A program made the translations under genes and the position numbers. A stretch of DNA of 64,000 bases, taken from positions 2,279,001 to 2,343,000 of the forward strand of contig JAKTNV010000027.1 of NCBI GenBank assembly GCA_022747635.1, written 5' to 3'. Below are positions 1 through 10,808 of this stretch, in pieces. This DNA comes from Hetaerina americana (taxonomy: Eukaryota; Arthropoda; Insecta; Odonata; Calopterygidae). Below the pieces are notes generated by a model. The model saw only the letters and a program-made list of their open reading frames with translations. It did not search any database and was not told the DNA's origin. Positions within the stretch are counted from its first letter, which is position 1, and each line of letters opens with the position of its first letter.

Positions 1-302
1 AGCTTTGCTCAGGATTCTACTCTCTTAAAGGGCTTAAATTTCAACATCCGTGACATAGACAAATGAATTACCTACAAACTTCATGGGGTCAGCTGCAGAT
101 ATTGTAAGGGGGCAATGAAAACATTTATTTCCATACCCCACCAGAAAAAGTCGTGATGGCTGGCGTGCGTTGAGGGAAGGATTAGTGACGCGTACTTCTT
201 GCTTTTATCTATAACAATGCCTAAAAACCATTTTGGCTAGTAGTTGAAGTTATTTCTTGAGTAGGAAGATATTAGATATTATTATTACCAGATTTTAAAT
301 AT
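1..302. other. unique AT-rich DNA, no gene seen
   Basis: No open frame, repeat or RNA-like fold was recognised here. The stretch ends where the tail of the neighbouring LINE begins. Confidence 0.5.
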
Positions 303-1035
303 ATACATCTATCTACGTCCACACAATACCCTGCAAGCCGCCGACAGAGCGTGTGGCGGGGGGTGTTAGGTCACCAACCATGCATGCAAAATCCCATTCA
401 TGTTACCTCCACACAAATATTTGTTTGATCATGCACTCGAATAATGTTAATCACACGAGAGAAAGTACTTGCATGCAAAAATATCAGAGTACGTATATTC
501 AAATTATTGGAGAGAGCTGTTTAGAAGATTGGTCTATAAAATTAATAATAACATTTGGAATATTGATAAAATATTTACACTGCCAATTATTATTATTTCC
601 CACTAAATTCCTGTAATGTCTATTTTAATCTGTTATGGTTCGAAGAAAAAACGACACTTTAAATCTATCCGTTCTACGAGGAGCTCTTGGTAGAATTTGG
701 ATTTTACGTGCGTGATCTGATCCGCCATAGTAATTCGTGGCCTGTGATATGTCTTTAACCTCCTCAGATAAGTAGCCTGCCTCAAATGTGCCCAGGAAAT
801 TTAACTTGTATTTCAACTAGGAGGTCGTATAGTGGCTCCCATCCTAAATCTTGCACATAAAAACTTTTCACAGACCTAGCTGCTCTGCGCTGCACTCGAT
901 CTAGTTCCATAATTAAGCCTACTTCATGAGGATTCCATACACTCGCAGCATACTCTAACAAACGTCAAATAACTAAGCTACTTGACCCTCTCTTTACAAT
1001 TCCCAAGTGTTCTTCTTATGAATCCTAACTTTTCA
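303..1035 (-). mobile_element. 5'-truncated CR1/L2-type LINE, 3' end
   Basis: Read on the minus strand this is the end of a reverse transcriptase, then a 3' UTR, then the GC-rich tail at 307-365. Codons 816-625 translate to a segment with YYGGSDHARKIQ and DRFKVSFFLRTI, matching the conserved end of CR1/L2/Daphne-group RTs (SDH..KIREID..TDR..YSFFPRTIRD). Upstream on the same strand, 830-1030 shows the degraded box around the RPHLEYA..WDP motif. The copy at 23124-23842 is the same subfamily. It is a dead insertion; clade is assigned from motifs only. Confidence 0.75.
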
Positions 1036-1321
1036 TTTGATATTTAAATGAGGCGAACGACGGAAAATTAGCTGGCTAGAACCATTACATAGTTGACTTC
1101 CTCCATTCAATATCGCTAAGCGAAGGGTTAGCCCACTTTTGCCGAGAGACTTTCAAATGTTCAGTCGGCAACAGCTCCGGAACACTAAGTCGAGGAGCGC
1201 ACGTCATTGACGCTTTTGCCGTAATGTTTTATTAATCGATTTTTCGGTCATATGCGGCCTTGAGTCATCCATCTCGATGTCTCCCTTGTACACGAGGGCC
1301 AGTATTACAAATTGAACTGCA
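1036..1321. other. spacer, nothing recognised
   Basis: Mixed-composition spacer between a LINE and a mariner derivative. No feature is supported. Confidence 0.4.
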
Positions 1322-1807
1322 CATGGTCTCGTTAGAGTTTCGGGAAAAGTCCATGTTCACCACGTAGCAGAATACGTACATCGCGGGGCGATGGGTACGC
1401 GTGCAAGCTTCTATGACGCCACTTAGGATCTCATGGTGGTGATGGCCTTTGAGGGAGGGAGGATTTCAATTTTGGGAATAGGAAATAGTCTGCTGGTAGT
1501 CGGTAATAGTCGGGACTGTAAGGGAGTTGGTAAATCGTCGCGATGACGTTGCAGGAGGTCTTCGCAAGTAGATACTCGACTCTGCTCTCTTAGTTGCCCT
1601 TCAATAAGACCTTCGGGAGGACGAATTCAGCGCAGATCATTCGCAACGCCGAATTTTCAGTGATTTATTGGTGTGTGCACTGTCACTGTCTTATAAATGC
1701 CAATACATGATCTTCGATCATGCGCATACTCAACCGACGGTCTGATTTCAGAACCTCACGCACACGTCAGAGAAAAATTGTCACCGATACTTTTTATGCA
1801 AACCTTG
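1322..1807 (-). mobile_element. mariner family A, internally deleted copy 1
   Basis: This is the most decayed of five copies of one short mariner family (others at 14426, 51658, 53700, 57270). The right TIR (about 1783-1807) retains the ACCGATACTTTTTATGCAAACC-like end, and the left TIR is heavily mutated. The minus strand holds scraps of a transposase C-terminus around 1440-1560 and the 5' part around 1600-1700. The TA at 1808-1809 fits mariner target duplication. No functional protein can be made. Confidence 0.7.
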
Positions 1808-3779
1808 TACACTTGTCATTCACAGTCTTGGGAACTATTCCGATTAAAATGTAGCAAGACTTGTTTCCTCTGATTAATGTTTTTTTGTCCGTTTAAAAAA
1901 TATTCAAGCCCTGCATGACGTGGACCCTGAGGCGACTCCGTGTGTTCGGTTTTAAACTTCGAACTGGTTTCAACAGCTGAGAATGCAAGCCTTCCCTAGA
2001 AAATCGACGGAATTAATTGAATCGGTTGAAATATCTTGTTTACTGATATATCATGATGTTGATTTGTTGGTTATGAATTTCTTTTTATTATTTTGTATCC
2101 CAGAGGAGGAATATGTTGGTTCAAGAGGACTGATTCACTTATGAAAGTTTCACGGGAGTCACCTTCTGCGGAATTCAAAGCGAATCCGTTCCCACAAATC
2201 TGGATTACTCACGTTGCCTTGAACTAAAATAATCTTCGACCGATAGGAAAAGGAAACGAGGGAATCTTTCCTGTTGCGAGACCACGGCTGAGTTGCGAAA
2301 TAGTTTCCACGCCGCCGAGTTTTTAAGTGTTTTTCATTCGGTTTTTGTGTTGCCTGTGGCATACGTATATAGATATGCCCAAATCAATAGCATTATTCAA
2401 TTTGCTAGTAACGTTATGCATTATTATATTTAAATTCAATATTTCATAATATATTACTATATTTCAATATAGTTATATTAAATTCGCTATTCTATTTAGC
2501 AATTAAAATAATATTCATTATTTTAATTCCGTATTTTCGTTAGGTTTAGCCGTTAAATTAGGCATAACAAATGAAATTAAGTTAAAAAAATCAAGTTGTT
2601 TTTAATAAAAAAAGATTTTAAAAAGTTTTTCGTCCTAATCAGCTCAATAAACTTGACAGCTGATTTATTTACCCGAGTAGTTGAATGTTGGTACCATTTA
2701 ATTGATAATAATATTAAAGTTATATTTCTTAACCTTAGCAAATTTGTCGTTTAAACTGATACATATTTTTAAATTCATAGCAGCGTGATACTCCCTTGAA
2801 TACACACGTAGTCCTGCACGTCCATATTTGAATTGATCAGTGACTTGATATTTCCCAGAAAAAAGTAATGTAGGCTGTTATTATAAATAATATTGACTGG
2901 AAAATCACTTATTTCATTGTTTTGAATTTTTATTCCATCAAAACTATGTCCAGAAGGGACAAGCAAAGTGAACCGCCGTTGATTTCAATTAAGTTTTGCG
3001 TGGGTAATTGCCTAATGTGAGTTTTATAAATACTCTTGATACGCCTTCTTAATCATATTTAGTCGAAGAGGACTTTGTGATAGTATTATCGCACCATTCC
3101 TTTCGTGTACCAATAAATTGCCCTTGGATGCTCATAAATGCATAGATTTCGTTTTGATAGTAAACATCGGGAAAGTATCTAAGACGGTGTATATATATTT
3201 ATACGATTTATATCCGCTGTGTCAATATACTTCTCTTGTCTATATTCCAAATTTTAATTAAATATTTTTATTGCTATTCCGGAACAGAAATAGTAATAGA
3301 ATTTCCTTTTCGGTTGTCATATTGTTTTTAACAAATGGATAATTTTCCGAAGTATACAAAACTATTGGAACTGTTTACCTCTTTCTTCTTAGATTAACAA
3401 AACCATGCCCTGCCAGCGGAATCAACTCTATAAAGTAATTTAAACATCTTATTCACTTATATATCTTGATATTAATTCGTTTGCTAATGAATTCCTTTAA
3501 TTAAATGTATTCCTTATGAATTTATTTATAAAAATATCACGGTGCATAATATATAAATTATATGTATTATTTTAATATAGTATTGGCAAAAGACATCGGA
3601 AGGCACCGTCAATATTCGAAGTTATCATTAGTACCTCCGGTTTTATCAATCATCTAGTTGAACTACATTTTCCACCAACTGAGGCACTTTCGTTCCTAGG
3701 TAGCTTTCTTCTTCATTACTGCCTATTCATTACATCACGCATTAAGCGTCGAGTTAAACGTATCCACTAAAAACTTTTC
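1808..3779. other. long AT-rich stretch without a gene
   Basis: AT content is very high from about 2360 to 3650. A 67-codon minus-strand frame (2362-2159) starts with ATG and runs past a good donor-like site (CAAC|GTGAGT near 2206-2215 on the minus strand), but nothing else supports an exon. No repeat family was recognised. Confidence 0.45.
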
Positions 3780-4010
3780 TTAAACTGCCATGGAATTCAA
3801 TCTATGTAAGATCTTCACGACTTTCGTCGCCGAGCGAACGGCGGCCATGATGGAATTCGTTATACTAGTGTTTCACCGTGGCAAAGAATGGGGCTTCATC
3901 GTCAAAAGTGGAAGTAAGTTGATCGATGCACTCCCGGCTTGATAATCCACGTCGAAAGTCGTGAAAAATCATCGCACGTAAGTGTTCACGAGTTGACTCC
4001 ATTTTTTCGC
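3780..4010 (-). pseudogene. mariner transposase, N-terminal helix-turn-helix fragment
   Basis: The minus strand from ATG at 4002 reads MESTREHLRAMIFHDFRRGL then SSRECIDQLTSTFDDEAP, closely matching the first DNA-binding helix-turn-helix of mariner transposases (FRAMI..DF..GLS..EC...L...FGDEAP). A stop replaces the W of the usual YNWFNEF, and the frame continues as YNEFHHGRRSLGDE before similarity is lost near 3800. The catalytic DDD domain is absent and no TIRs were located. This is a fragment of a further mariner family. Confidence 0.75.
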
Positions 4011-4782
4011 TGAGACAAAAAATTTGAAGTCACTGTTCTCAACAAAAGTTATGATCAAATGACAAAATGTTCTGGAGGACGTTAGCATTAAAAGAGTCAA
4101 ACTTTCATATGGAAAAGTCCGATGGCGCCTAAAGCACTTAGTGTTGTCAAGGCTCAAAATATAAATAGCAATCCTCGTTTCTTAGCATAAGTAAAACTGT
4201 AGAAAAATATGTAATATAACGTAATTTCAGAAGAATCAGAATATAGTATGCTTCCCTTAAATAATATTTGGAGAGTGCGGAAATTTAATGGTTTGCTGAA
4301 ACGGATGTTAACATGAGTCTTAAATTAAACGAGCATACGGCAAAAATAATAAACGTTTTTAATAACCGACACAAACAGCCGTGATATTGCGTCGCCATTT
4401 ACAGAAATGATATCTACGTACACATTAGCGTCTTATTCGACTTTCCCTCCGCGGAATTTAAATCAGAAATTTTGGGGAATTTGGACGGTGATGGCGCAAT
4501 GGAGTGGAGAGAGCTTTAAAAGCGTGATTTGGTGCGGGCGTTGATGGTGTCTTTAACGTAGATTGCGAGGAGATTATGGTTTTATGGTTTGACTGGACAA
4601 GATACCAGGAAGAGGTGCGATTGGTACATGTGTAACTGGTTCAAGGACGATTGCAACACAGCGGTGAATACCCGTGAGTCAAGAGGTGCAAAAAAACGGC
4701 AATTAATGGCGAAAATGTCATGCGGTCATAATCCTCCCCGAAATATGCGTCAATCACTGCACGTGATCAACCCGAGGATATG
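4011..4782. other. spacer, mariner 5' flank then unique DNA
   Basis: The first 150 bases are probably the 5' UTR and lost TIR of the mariner to the left. The remainder, including a 68-codon plus-strand frame at 4589-4795, matches nothing I recognise. Confidence 0.4.
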
Positions 4783-5565
4783 TAGGATAGACTAAGAAAA
4801 CTAATGCACACATGCTTCTGGACCAAAAGCAAAATGACTTTCAGGGGCACTTCTGGTGGCTTGTGGAAGTAACATTCCCCCTCAACACGTATGCGCAGGT
4901 TTGAGGTCGTTACATTCGTCCGGTGTATTTTGAGAAGCGGAAGTGGGAGTCGTGTTCTAGTCGCGAGTTTACCAGCGTGCTGTTATCGAATTTTTTAACT
5001 GCTGAAAAAGTGACTCCTACTGAGATTAATCGTCGTTTAAAGGCTCTTTATGGTGACAATGTTGTTGATAGGTTTACTGTAAATCGATGGGTAGTAAAAC
5101 TTCGTGGTTGCGAGCCTAAAAAAGTCATAATTGTTGATTAAACTCGCAGCGGACGTCCAATCACTGCCACAGACGACAAACATCGCAAACTCGTCGAAGA
5201 TTTGATTCAAAATGACCGACGAATCACTGAAAAGCGTATAGCAAACCATATTAGGACATCCAAGGAACGTGCCGGCTTCATTATCTAACAATTTTGATAC
5301 CAAAAATCTGTTAACACGATGGGTCCAGCACGCCGTCTCGCTGACGAGAACAAACAAAACCCTCCTTATTCCCCCGATCTTGCGCCTTGCGATTTTTATT
5401 TTTTTCCTCAACTCAAGAGACACCTCAAGGGTAATCATTACACCTCGGACGATGAGATGAAGGCAAAAATTCGATAACAGCACGCTGTTTAATTCGCGGT
5501 GACATAGCACTAGAATGCGTCTCGTAGCGCTTTAATTAGCGCACCCTCTGTGGCGTATTGAATTC
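4783..5565 (+). mobile_element. composite mariner with an inverted second 5' end
   Basis: The left TIR and 5' UTR (4783-4960) match the copy at 55812. Plus-strand code then gives the helix-turn-helix region (TPTEINRRLKALYGDN...FTVNRW), the linker CEPKKVIIVD (followed by a stop at 5139) and SGRPITATDDKHRKLVEDLI. After a deletion the frame resumes with PPYSPDLAPCDFYFFPQLK, the block around the third catalytic Asp. The first two catalytic Asp residues are missing. The right end (5468-5516) is not a normal 3' TIR: it is an inverted copy of the transposase start region, followed by another 5'-UTR-like end to about 5560. Confidence 0.8.
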
Positions 5566-5627
5566 ACGTTTTGACAGGTAATGAATTAGCAGGGGATCCA
5601 GCGCCTTTCCTTGCGTCGTCAATCGTT

Positions 5628-5772
5628 GTCCCAGGCTGGGCTGGTGCCCAAGAAATCCTGCAGCTGGCCTGAATCGGTGTGAATTCGAAGTCACCCCGAA
5701 CTTTGGTGATCTGGGGCTTCAAGTGAGTACTCGTAGTTCAGCGCTCTGCCCACTGAACCACCACGCTCTCAG
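5628..5772 (-). mobile_element. tRNA-derived SINE fragment
   Basis: On the minus strand this starts GTGGTTCAGTGGGCAGAGC, a clear pol III A-box-like tRNA head, followed at a tRNA-like distance by a weak B box (around GACTTCGAATTC). It is too diverged and disrupted to fold as a working tRNA. Confidence 0.5.
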
Positions 5773-5939
5773 AAATATACCCTTGACTTGAAATATCCTC
5801 GAGATTGATGTGATTAGGATGGATACCCCTGGCTAATTATTAAACTTCGCATTTCTCGCATAAGTTCCCTTTTCACTCCCTCGATGTAGTAAAACAAGTC
5901 GCTTAATTTGCAATTGGAATTATATTGATGGTGGTAATG

Positions 5940-6454
5940 CAGGCTGTATCAAAATTAATATCGGGGTTATAATACTAAGTAGTGTTAATTGCATTTAAAT
6001 TACACATACAGATTATAGTACATCAAATGAAAGGGCAATTAAAACAGTTTTTCTTAAAAGCGTTTAATGTGATCTGAGGAGGCTACACGTGAGGGGCTAC
6101 TCGTGTGAAAGACCCTCTCACTCATTCAACCCGTTCTGCAGTCAGTCATGGTCGTCCCGTACTCTTTGACCTTTGCAAAGACATTGTTGTCTTCAAAACT
6201 GATGAAACCATCTGCGTGTGTTATTGTCACTTTTGAGTTTACATCGGAACTTAGTACGGGACGCACTTTGCACTCCAACTTGCAAATTGAAACACAAAAA
6301 GCTTCCTGTTCACTAGTTGCCATCTTTGCTACTAGCGCTGGCTGTACCGACAAAACTGTTGTTCTTTCATTTGATGTATCATATATAAATTTAAATTAAG
6401 TGTAATAAACACTGCATAGTCTTACAACTCCGATATTAATTTTGACGCACCCTG
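5940..6454 (-). mobile_element. complete non-autonomous Tc1/mariner-like element, long TIRs
   Basis: The two ends are inverted copies over roughly 95 bp (5940-6035 and 6360-6454), sharing TCAAAATTAATATCGG close to each end. The outer right edge CAGGGTG and the adjoining TA at 6455-6456 fit a Tc1/mariner insertion. The interior is short. On the minus strand a 75-codon frame (6353-6126) contains MATSEQEAFCV, resembling the start of the insect transposon HTH domain called DUF4817, then loses similarity. This is therefore a deletion derivative rather than a gene. Confidence 0.75.
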
Positions 6455-6785
6455 TATCGTTAAAGCAGTGCTATCTCAGCGTTTAGTTGTCTGAATTATA
6501 CGTGAGTTTAGATATTGACTTTGAATTTGAATTCGATATGTTGCCCAGTGTAGTTGTGATGAGTGTAGTCACTGTAAAGCTTGGACCAAAAAGAAGTGAA
6601 GAGAGACAACTTAGAGATTTGCAGAATAGAGAACGGAAGGCATACACTTTGGGGCATATTACTCTCCCAGAAACAATGACAAGAGATACTCATGGGATGT
6701 TTTTTATATATACCATTTTGTTGTATTTATTTCGACATACCCTGCCTAAGAATGCAAGTGATGACTGACCCGTGGATATTTTAAA
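6455..6785. other. spacer with an unassigned 93-codon frame
   Basis: A plus-strand frame at 6487-6768 is rich in charged residues (LGPKRSEERQLRDLQNRERK), but has no motif, splice site or repeat match that would support it. Confidence 0.35.
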
Positions 6786-6962
6786 TAGATCTATTAGTAC
6801 CCTGCAGGCCACCGCTAGAGGGTGTGGCAGGGGGTGAATACACACCAGACTAATTTGGACCCGAATATTTTTGCCCATACCGCGGTCGGACAATTTTATT
6901 CCGATCCCTTATCGTTCGTGGAAAAAATGACATATTAAATCTATTTATTCTACTCTTAATCT
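6786..6962 (-). mobile_element. LINE 3' tail with RT end
   Basis: The tail hairpin (6798-6832) is read on the minus strand, and 6961-6905 encodes a decayed SRIDRFNMSFFPRTIRD-like RT terminus. In this copy the outer tail stem is CCCTGC/GCAGGG rather than CCCCGC/GCGGGG, a paired change. Confidence 0.7.
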
Positions 6963-8559
6963 CTCTGATTTAATGCAATACCACTCGCTGCAGTAGTCTA
7001 CAGATAAGTGCGTTTGCGTGTGCCTTCTCGTTACTCCTACACCTGACGTGTGCAGAGAACGCCTTGTCTCCTTGACTGAGGATGTTCTCCAAGCTTTGAT
7101 TACATTCATCACCCTTGATGCTGTGTTCTCCTTTCGGGCGGGAATTCATTATTCACGCTTCTGCTCATTCGACGTCCGCTTTTTCCGAAGAGGCATCCCG
7201 TCCATTAATTAATAAACCTCCTGATTACGGATTGGTGGCGTCACCCGGCAAATCCCCGTATGACAATGGTGAAATGGAAGTGGTCCCGAAAAGGCGAACA
7301 ATGCGTGCAAGAGGACACCCTGAGAAGGATTCCGATGCGTCCCGTCTATGTGCAGTGGTGGTGACCATGAGGCAGTCCTCGCGCCGCCGATGCGTGACTG
7401 TTTTCTCAATAGCAACCGGACGCCTTCTCCAGCAGCGATCCTGCTTTCTTAAAATCGCTGCGGCGCTGGAAGAGAATGAGTCGAGGATGTATCGTTGCTT
7501 CATTTTTATATGTACTGCTGTTGCTGATACCTTGGGAAGTTAAAACATCCTGACTTTAAAGCACATTTTCTCGAGTAATTAAAACCCCTAGCATTTTGAT
7601 TGTGAGTCAAAACTAACTTAGTAACGTTCTGCTATATTTATTGATTGATATCGGCGCTCGTGTCAGCGTCTAAACGTCGCAGTTGACGGTCGAAATAGGT
7701 TTCTGAACTTTGGAGATAAACTTGCGTACTATTTAATGCGTCTCTCCGATGTTTCGAGACATATTTATAAACCCTTGACAATAACTCTGCTAAGACGGGG
7801 AGGGATCAATAAAAAGTGCGAAACAAATGCTTAAATATTCGTTTTGTTAGATAGTGGGATAATTCGAAAGCAATAATGTTTGGAGGCCACAGCTTTAGCT
7901 CTAGAGGTCTGTTTCTAGAAGCCACAATTCGATCTACAAGCCTTTTGAATAGTTTTAAAATGCTGTATATAAATTTGAAATTTGCATAATATGTAATGGG
8001 AGAAACGGAACCCAGGTTTATTGACAGGAAATAATTCACAGCATTCGATAGGGAAACGACTCTACGAATTGTGTATAAGGCTTCGGGTGCAGTAAACTGT
8101 CGGATTCCCTTCTTCACTTTCATGACTTTTGTAACCAGTCCTTGACAAATTAAGGTCAGCACCAAGGCAAGGAGGAACCTCTCAATTTATGTATGGGGCT
8201 ATAATCCTTGAACGAACTTAGAGAATATTTTTCTCGTGAATTTCTCAGACGAGACATCATTAGAAAACCCGGCATTTGATAATCGTGTATTGAGAAATAC
8301 ATTTCCGGATTCATTAAACGCCAATTCAATGACGTAACCAGCGAAAGTTAGTATTTCTCTTTGACCTTTTCATCACATTTACCCAGTACTCTATTTTCGA
8401 TCAACTAGGATGAGAGGATGTTTGAGGCTGGTGTGAGACCTATATCGTAGGCTACCGTGGTGAGACGTTGCTGCTTGTATCGCAAGGAATACGTACGTGC
8501 GGAATGGCAATCCTGAGGAATGGCACGGCGCAGGTGATGGAGGGAGAAGACATTGGGAA
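6963..8559. other. unique DNA without a supported gene
   Basis: Frames at 7115-7543 (+) and 8165-7806 (-, 119 codons, hydrophobic and basic) are open. Neither has a recognisable domain, a splice-site pair or a repeat match, so neither is called. Confidence 0.4.
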
Positions 8560-8870
8560 GAAGGCGGGACTTTTCTTCCGCCTCGGAGACATCTCCTGTA
8601 ATCGTCACACTTGGGGCCGCCGCCCCCTTCCTTCCCCGGCTGCTTCATCCTCGCCCCGCCGCGTCCGGCGCCATCGCAGCATCCCTCCCCCGGCGGGAAG
8701 AGGCAGGGATCGCCTCCCGCCTTCCTTCCTTTCCCTCTCTCCGCTTCCCCTTCGCAGCTCCTCCCCCTCCATCCCCCGGGAGGGAGGAAGACGTCTCCTC
8801 TTTGCACCGGAATGCTCGCTTTTCTTTTCCGCCGACCGAGACGGATGGGATGGGGAATTCCCGACCGAGC
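8560..8870. other. GC- and CpG-rich patch
   Basis: An abrupt GC-rich island (pyrimidine-rich on the plus strand) in AT-rich flanks. Long frames are open on both strands only because stop codons are rare in such composition. Confidence 0.55.
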
Positions 8871-8969
8871 GAAAATACAGGTATGCTCAAAGACATCATC
8901 GTTTCGACTGCGTCCCTCCGTTAAATCTGGATTTCTCTACCTGACCCATCAACGAATGCCTAAAGTGTG

Positions 8970-9172
8970 AACCATTTTAGAAGAATTGATGCATTTAAGA
9001 TTGATTCACTTTTAAAACCAATTGAATTCGATCGAAATTTGAAAGTTATTACCATTTTAAGAACTAAAGGAATTCCATCAAAATTTAAAATTGATTCACT
9101 TTTAAAACTAAAGAAAAAATATCAAAATTTCAAATTCATCTCCTTTTAAAGTTGAAGAAATATTATAAAAAT
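8970..9172 (+). repeat. 45-bp (15-codon) degenerate tandem repeat
   Basis: Three clear units (9000-9044, 9045-9089, 9090-9133), plus partial units either side, share the order ATT-CACTTTTAA-AATTTAAA. The period is a multiple of three, and the plus frame 8967-9149 stays open, giving a 15-residue periodic peptide (KIDSLLKP..., KVITILRT..., KIDSLLKL...). It could be a non-coding minisatellite. Confidence 0.6.
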
Positions 9173-10608
9173 CGTGCATGTAACATTTGACTATAATCCC
9201 AGATCAGAAGTCACATGAAAAACAAGTAATTGGATGTCTTTCTTTATTTTTATACGATACATTCTTTGTAATTTCTATCCCTTCCATGGATGGCTTTGTA
9301 GTTTTTGACAGTTTTTATTATTTATGAAGCCTTTTTATTTGCTCGTATATTTCTTCGCGATCGAAACGAACATGTATTGTGGTACTTATATGTTTACAAT
9401 TCATCGTCTGCGGGCTAAGTCATCCCAGACCACCTTAAAATGTATTCTACTCTTTATGAATTCGATCAATTGGCTGTTCTCGAGGACTGTGGCATACCGA
9501 CAAGTTGGTCGCAATCCTAGATCTACGTGTACATACTTATCACGATCATCTTCAATTTCTAAATCCTCTGCCTTACCGACACATTTATTGATGTTTTTTC
9601 ATGAACATGATTGACAATGTGACTATTTTTTGCGATCTACATTACAGGCCGTCCTCTTCCCTTTTGCTCTACATTGAGCTTTCCCTTCCAATACGTTATA
9701 ATGGGGACAGAATTGATGTCTTATTATAACCCAATAAATTTTACCTTCCTTTATTTCTCACTTGTTGACAAGATATTCAATTTATTTTCTTTAGCACGGA
9801 AACATTTCTTTTCTTTTCGCTCCCAACTCATTCTGTTATTTTTCTTCAAACCCACATTTCTGCGGTCTCAAGCGGTTTCTTCTCTCGCTCACAGACGATT
9901 CGCCTTACGCTACCGTCAGTAACCTTCAAACGTTTTTCACGAATGTCCTCTTTGTGGCCATTAATATGTAGTAATATATTTCTGGTTAGTAGGGTTTTCT
10001 TGTTTTGAAACGCATTTCTTTAATTGTTATTCTCATCTTTGTTTCATTCTGGCATGTACAGGTACTGTCGCTACGCTTTGTTTCCTTGATCTTTGACCAA
10101 GGTAGCATAACTCATTTGTTTAGTCCATTTTTTCCCTATTTTCATTCCAAATATCTCTCTGTGGCTTTTTTTTAATTAATACCAATTGATATAATTGATG
10201 ACAAAAACTGCGAGTTCGATATTTCGTCCCACAAGATGGTCGTCATTAGGGAGTGAAAGATATTTTACACTGGTCTATTACAGCGCCCAAACCTTTCTGC
10301 TTTTTCTTCTTGCCTTCTGTCTCTCAGTCTAGAATATTGTCTCCATGCGCCAATTTCAAATAAAGCTAAACTGCGATCAGCTATTTTCCTTTTTCCTGTT
10401 TCCACCGAAAATACTCTTTTTCTTCCTGCTGCGTTGGCCAATCAGCCCTTGCTACATTTTCAGATTCATATTCTTACAAGACATTACTAGTATGCTTTAT
10501 TGGGAAGAAAAAAAGCATAAGAGTTTATGCACAAATTAAAGATGGGAATTTCCATGAAACTGCAGGAGATTCCGCAACAGTAACTTTTATCGGCGTCATC
10601 CACTGATA
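9173..10608. other. AT-rich unique DNA
   Basis: T-rich on the plus strand with several short frames (e.g. 9674-9922). No repeat, domain or RNA was recognised. Confidence 0.45.
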
Positions 10609-10808
10609 TGCATTTCAATGCAACAATTTAAGAGGATAAAAACCATTCGCCGTGGACTGGATTCGAACCCGGATCCCTCGATGTTCAGCCGAGTGCTTTA
10701 GCCAGGTAAGCTATCAGGGCGTCCTCTTAACGGACATCGAGAGATCCGGGTTCGAATCCCGGTCAAAGCGAATGATTTTTATGCTCTGAAATTGTTGCAT
10801 TGAAGATG
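10609..10808. mobile_element. head-to-head duplicated tRNA-SINE (inverted repeat)
   Basis: Two arms of about 77 bp (10609-10685 and 10732-10808) are inverted copies at roughly 85 percent identity by eye, and each carries a B box (GGTTCGAATCC). The 46-bp spacer holds the 5' half of the tRNA-like unit on the minus strand, with A box TAGCTTACCTGG. The minus unit is therefore a complete tRNA-like head and the plus unit only its 3' half. Confidence 0.7.

Noticed and set aside
2159..2362. First exon on the minus strand with donor GTGAGT
   Set aside because: Only an ATG-led frame and a donor-like site; no partner acceptor or recognisable peptide.
5037..5510. 157-codon minus-strand frame
   Set aside because: Antisense shadow of the mariner coding region on the plus strand.
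7806..8165. 119-codon minus-strand frame with hydrophobic and basic residues
   Set aside because: No domain, splice sites or repeat match; a frame of this length in AT-rich DNA is not enough.
8391..8944. Several overlapping frames over 100 codons on both strands
   Set aside because: They coincide with a GC-rich patch where stop codons are rare; mutual overlap on both strands argues against coding.
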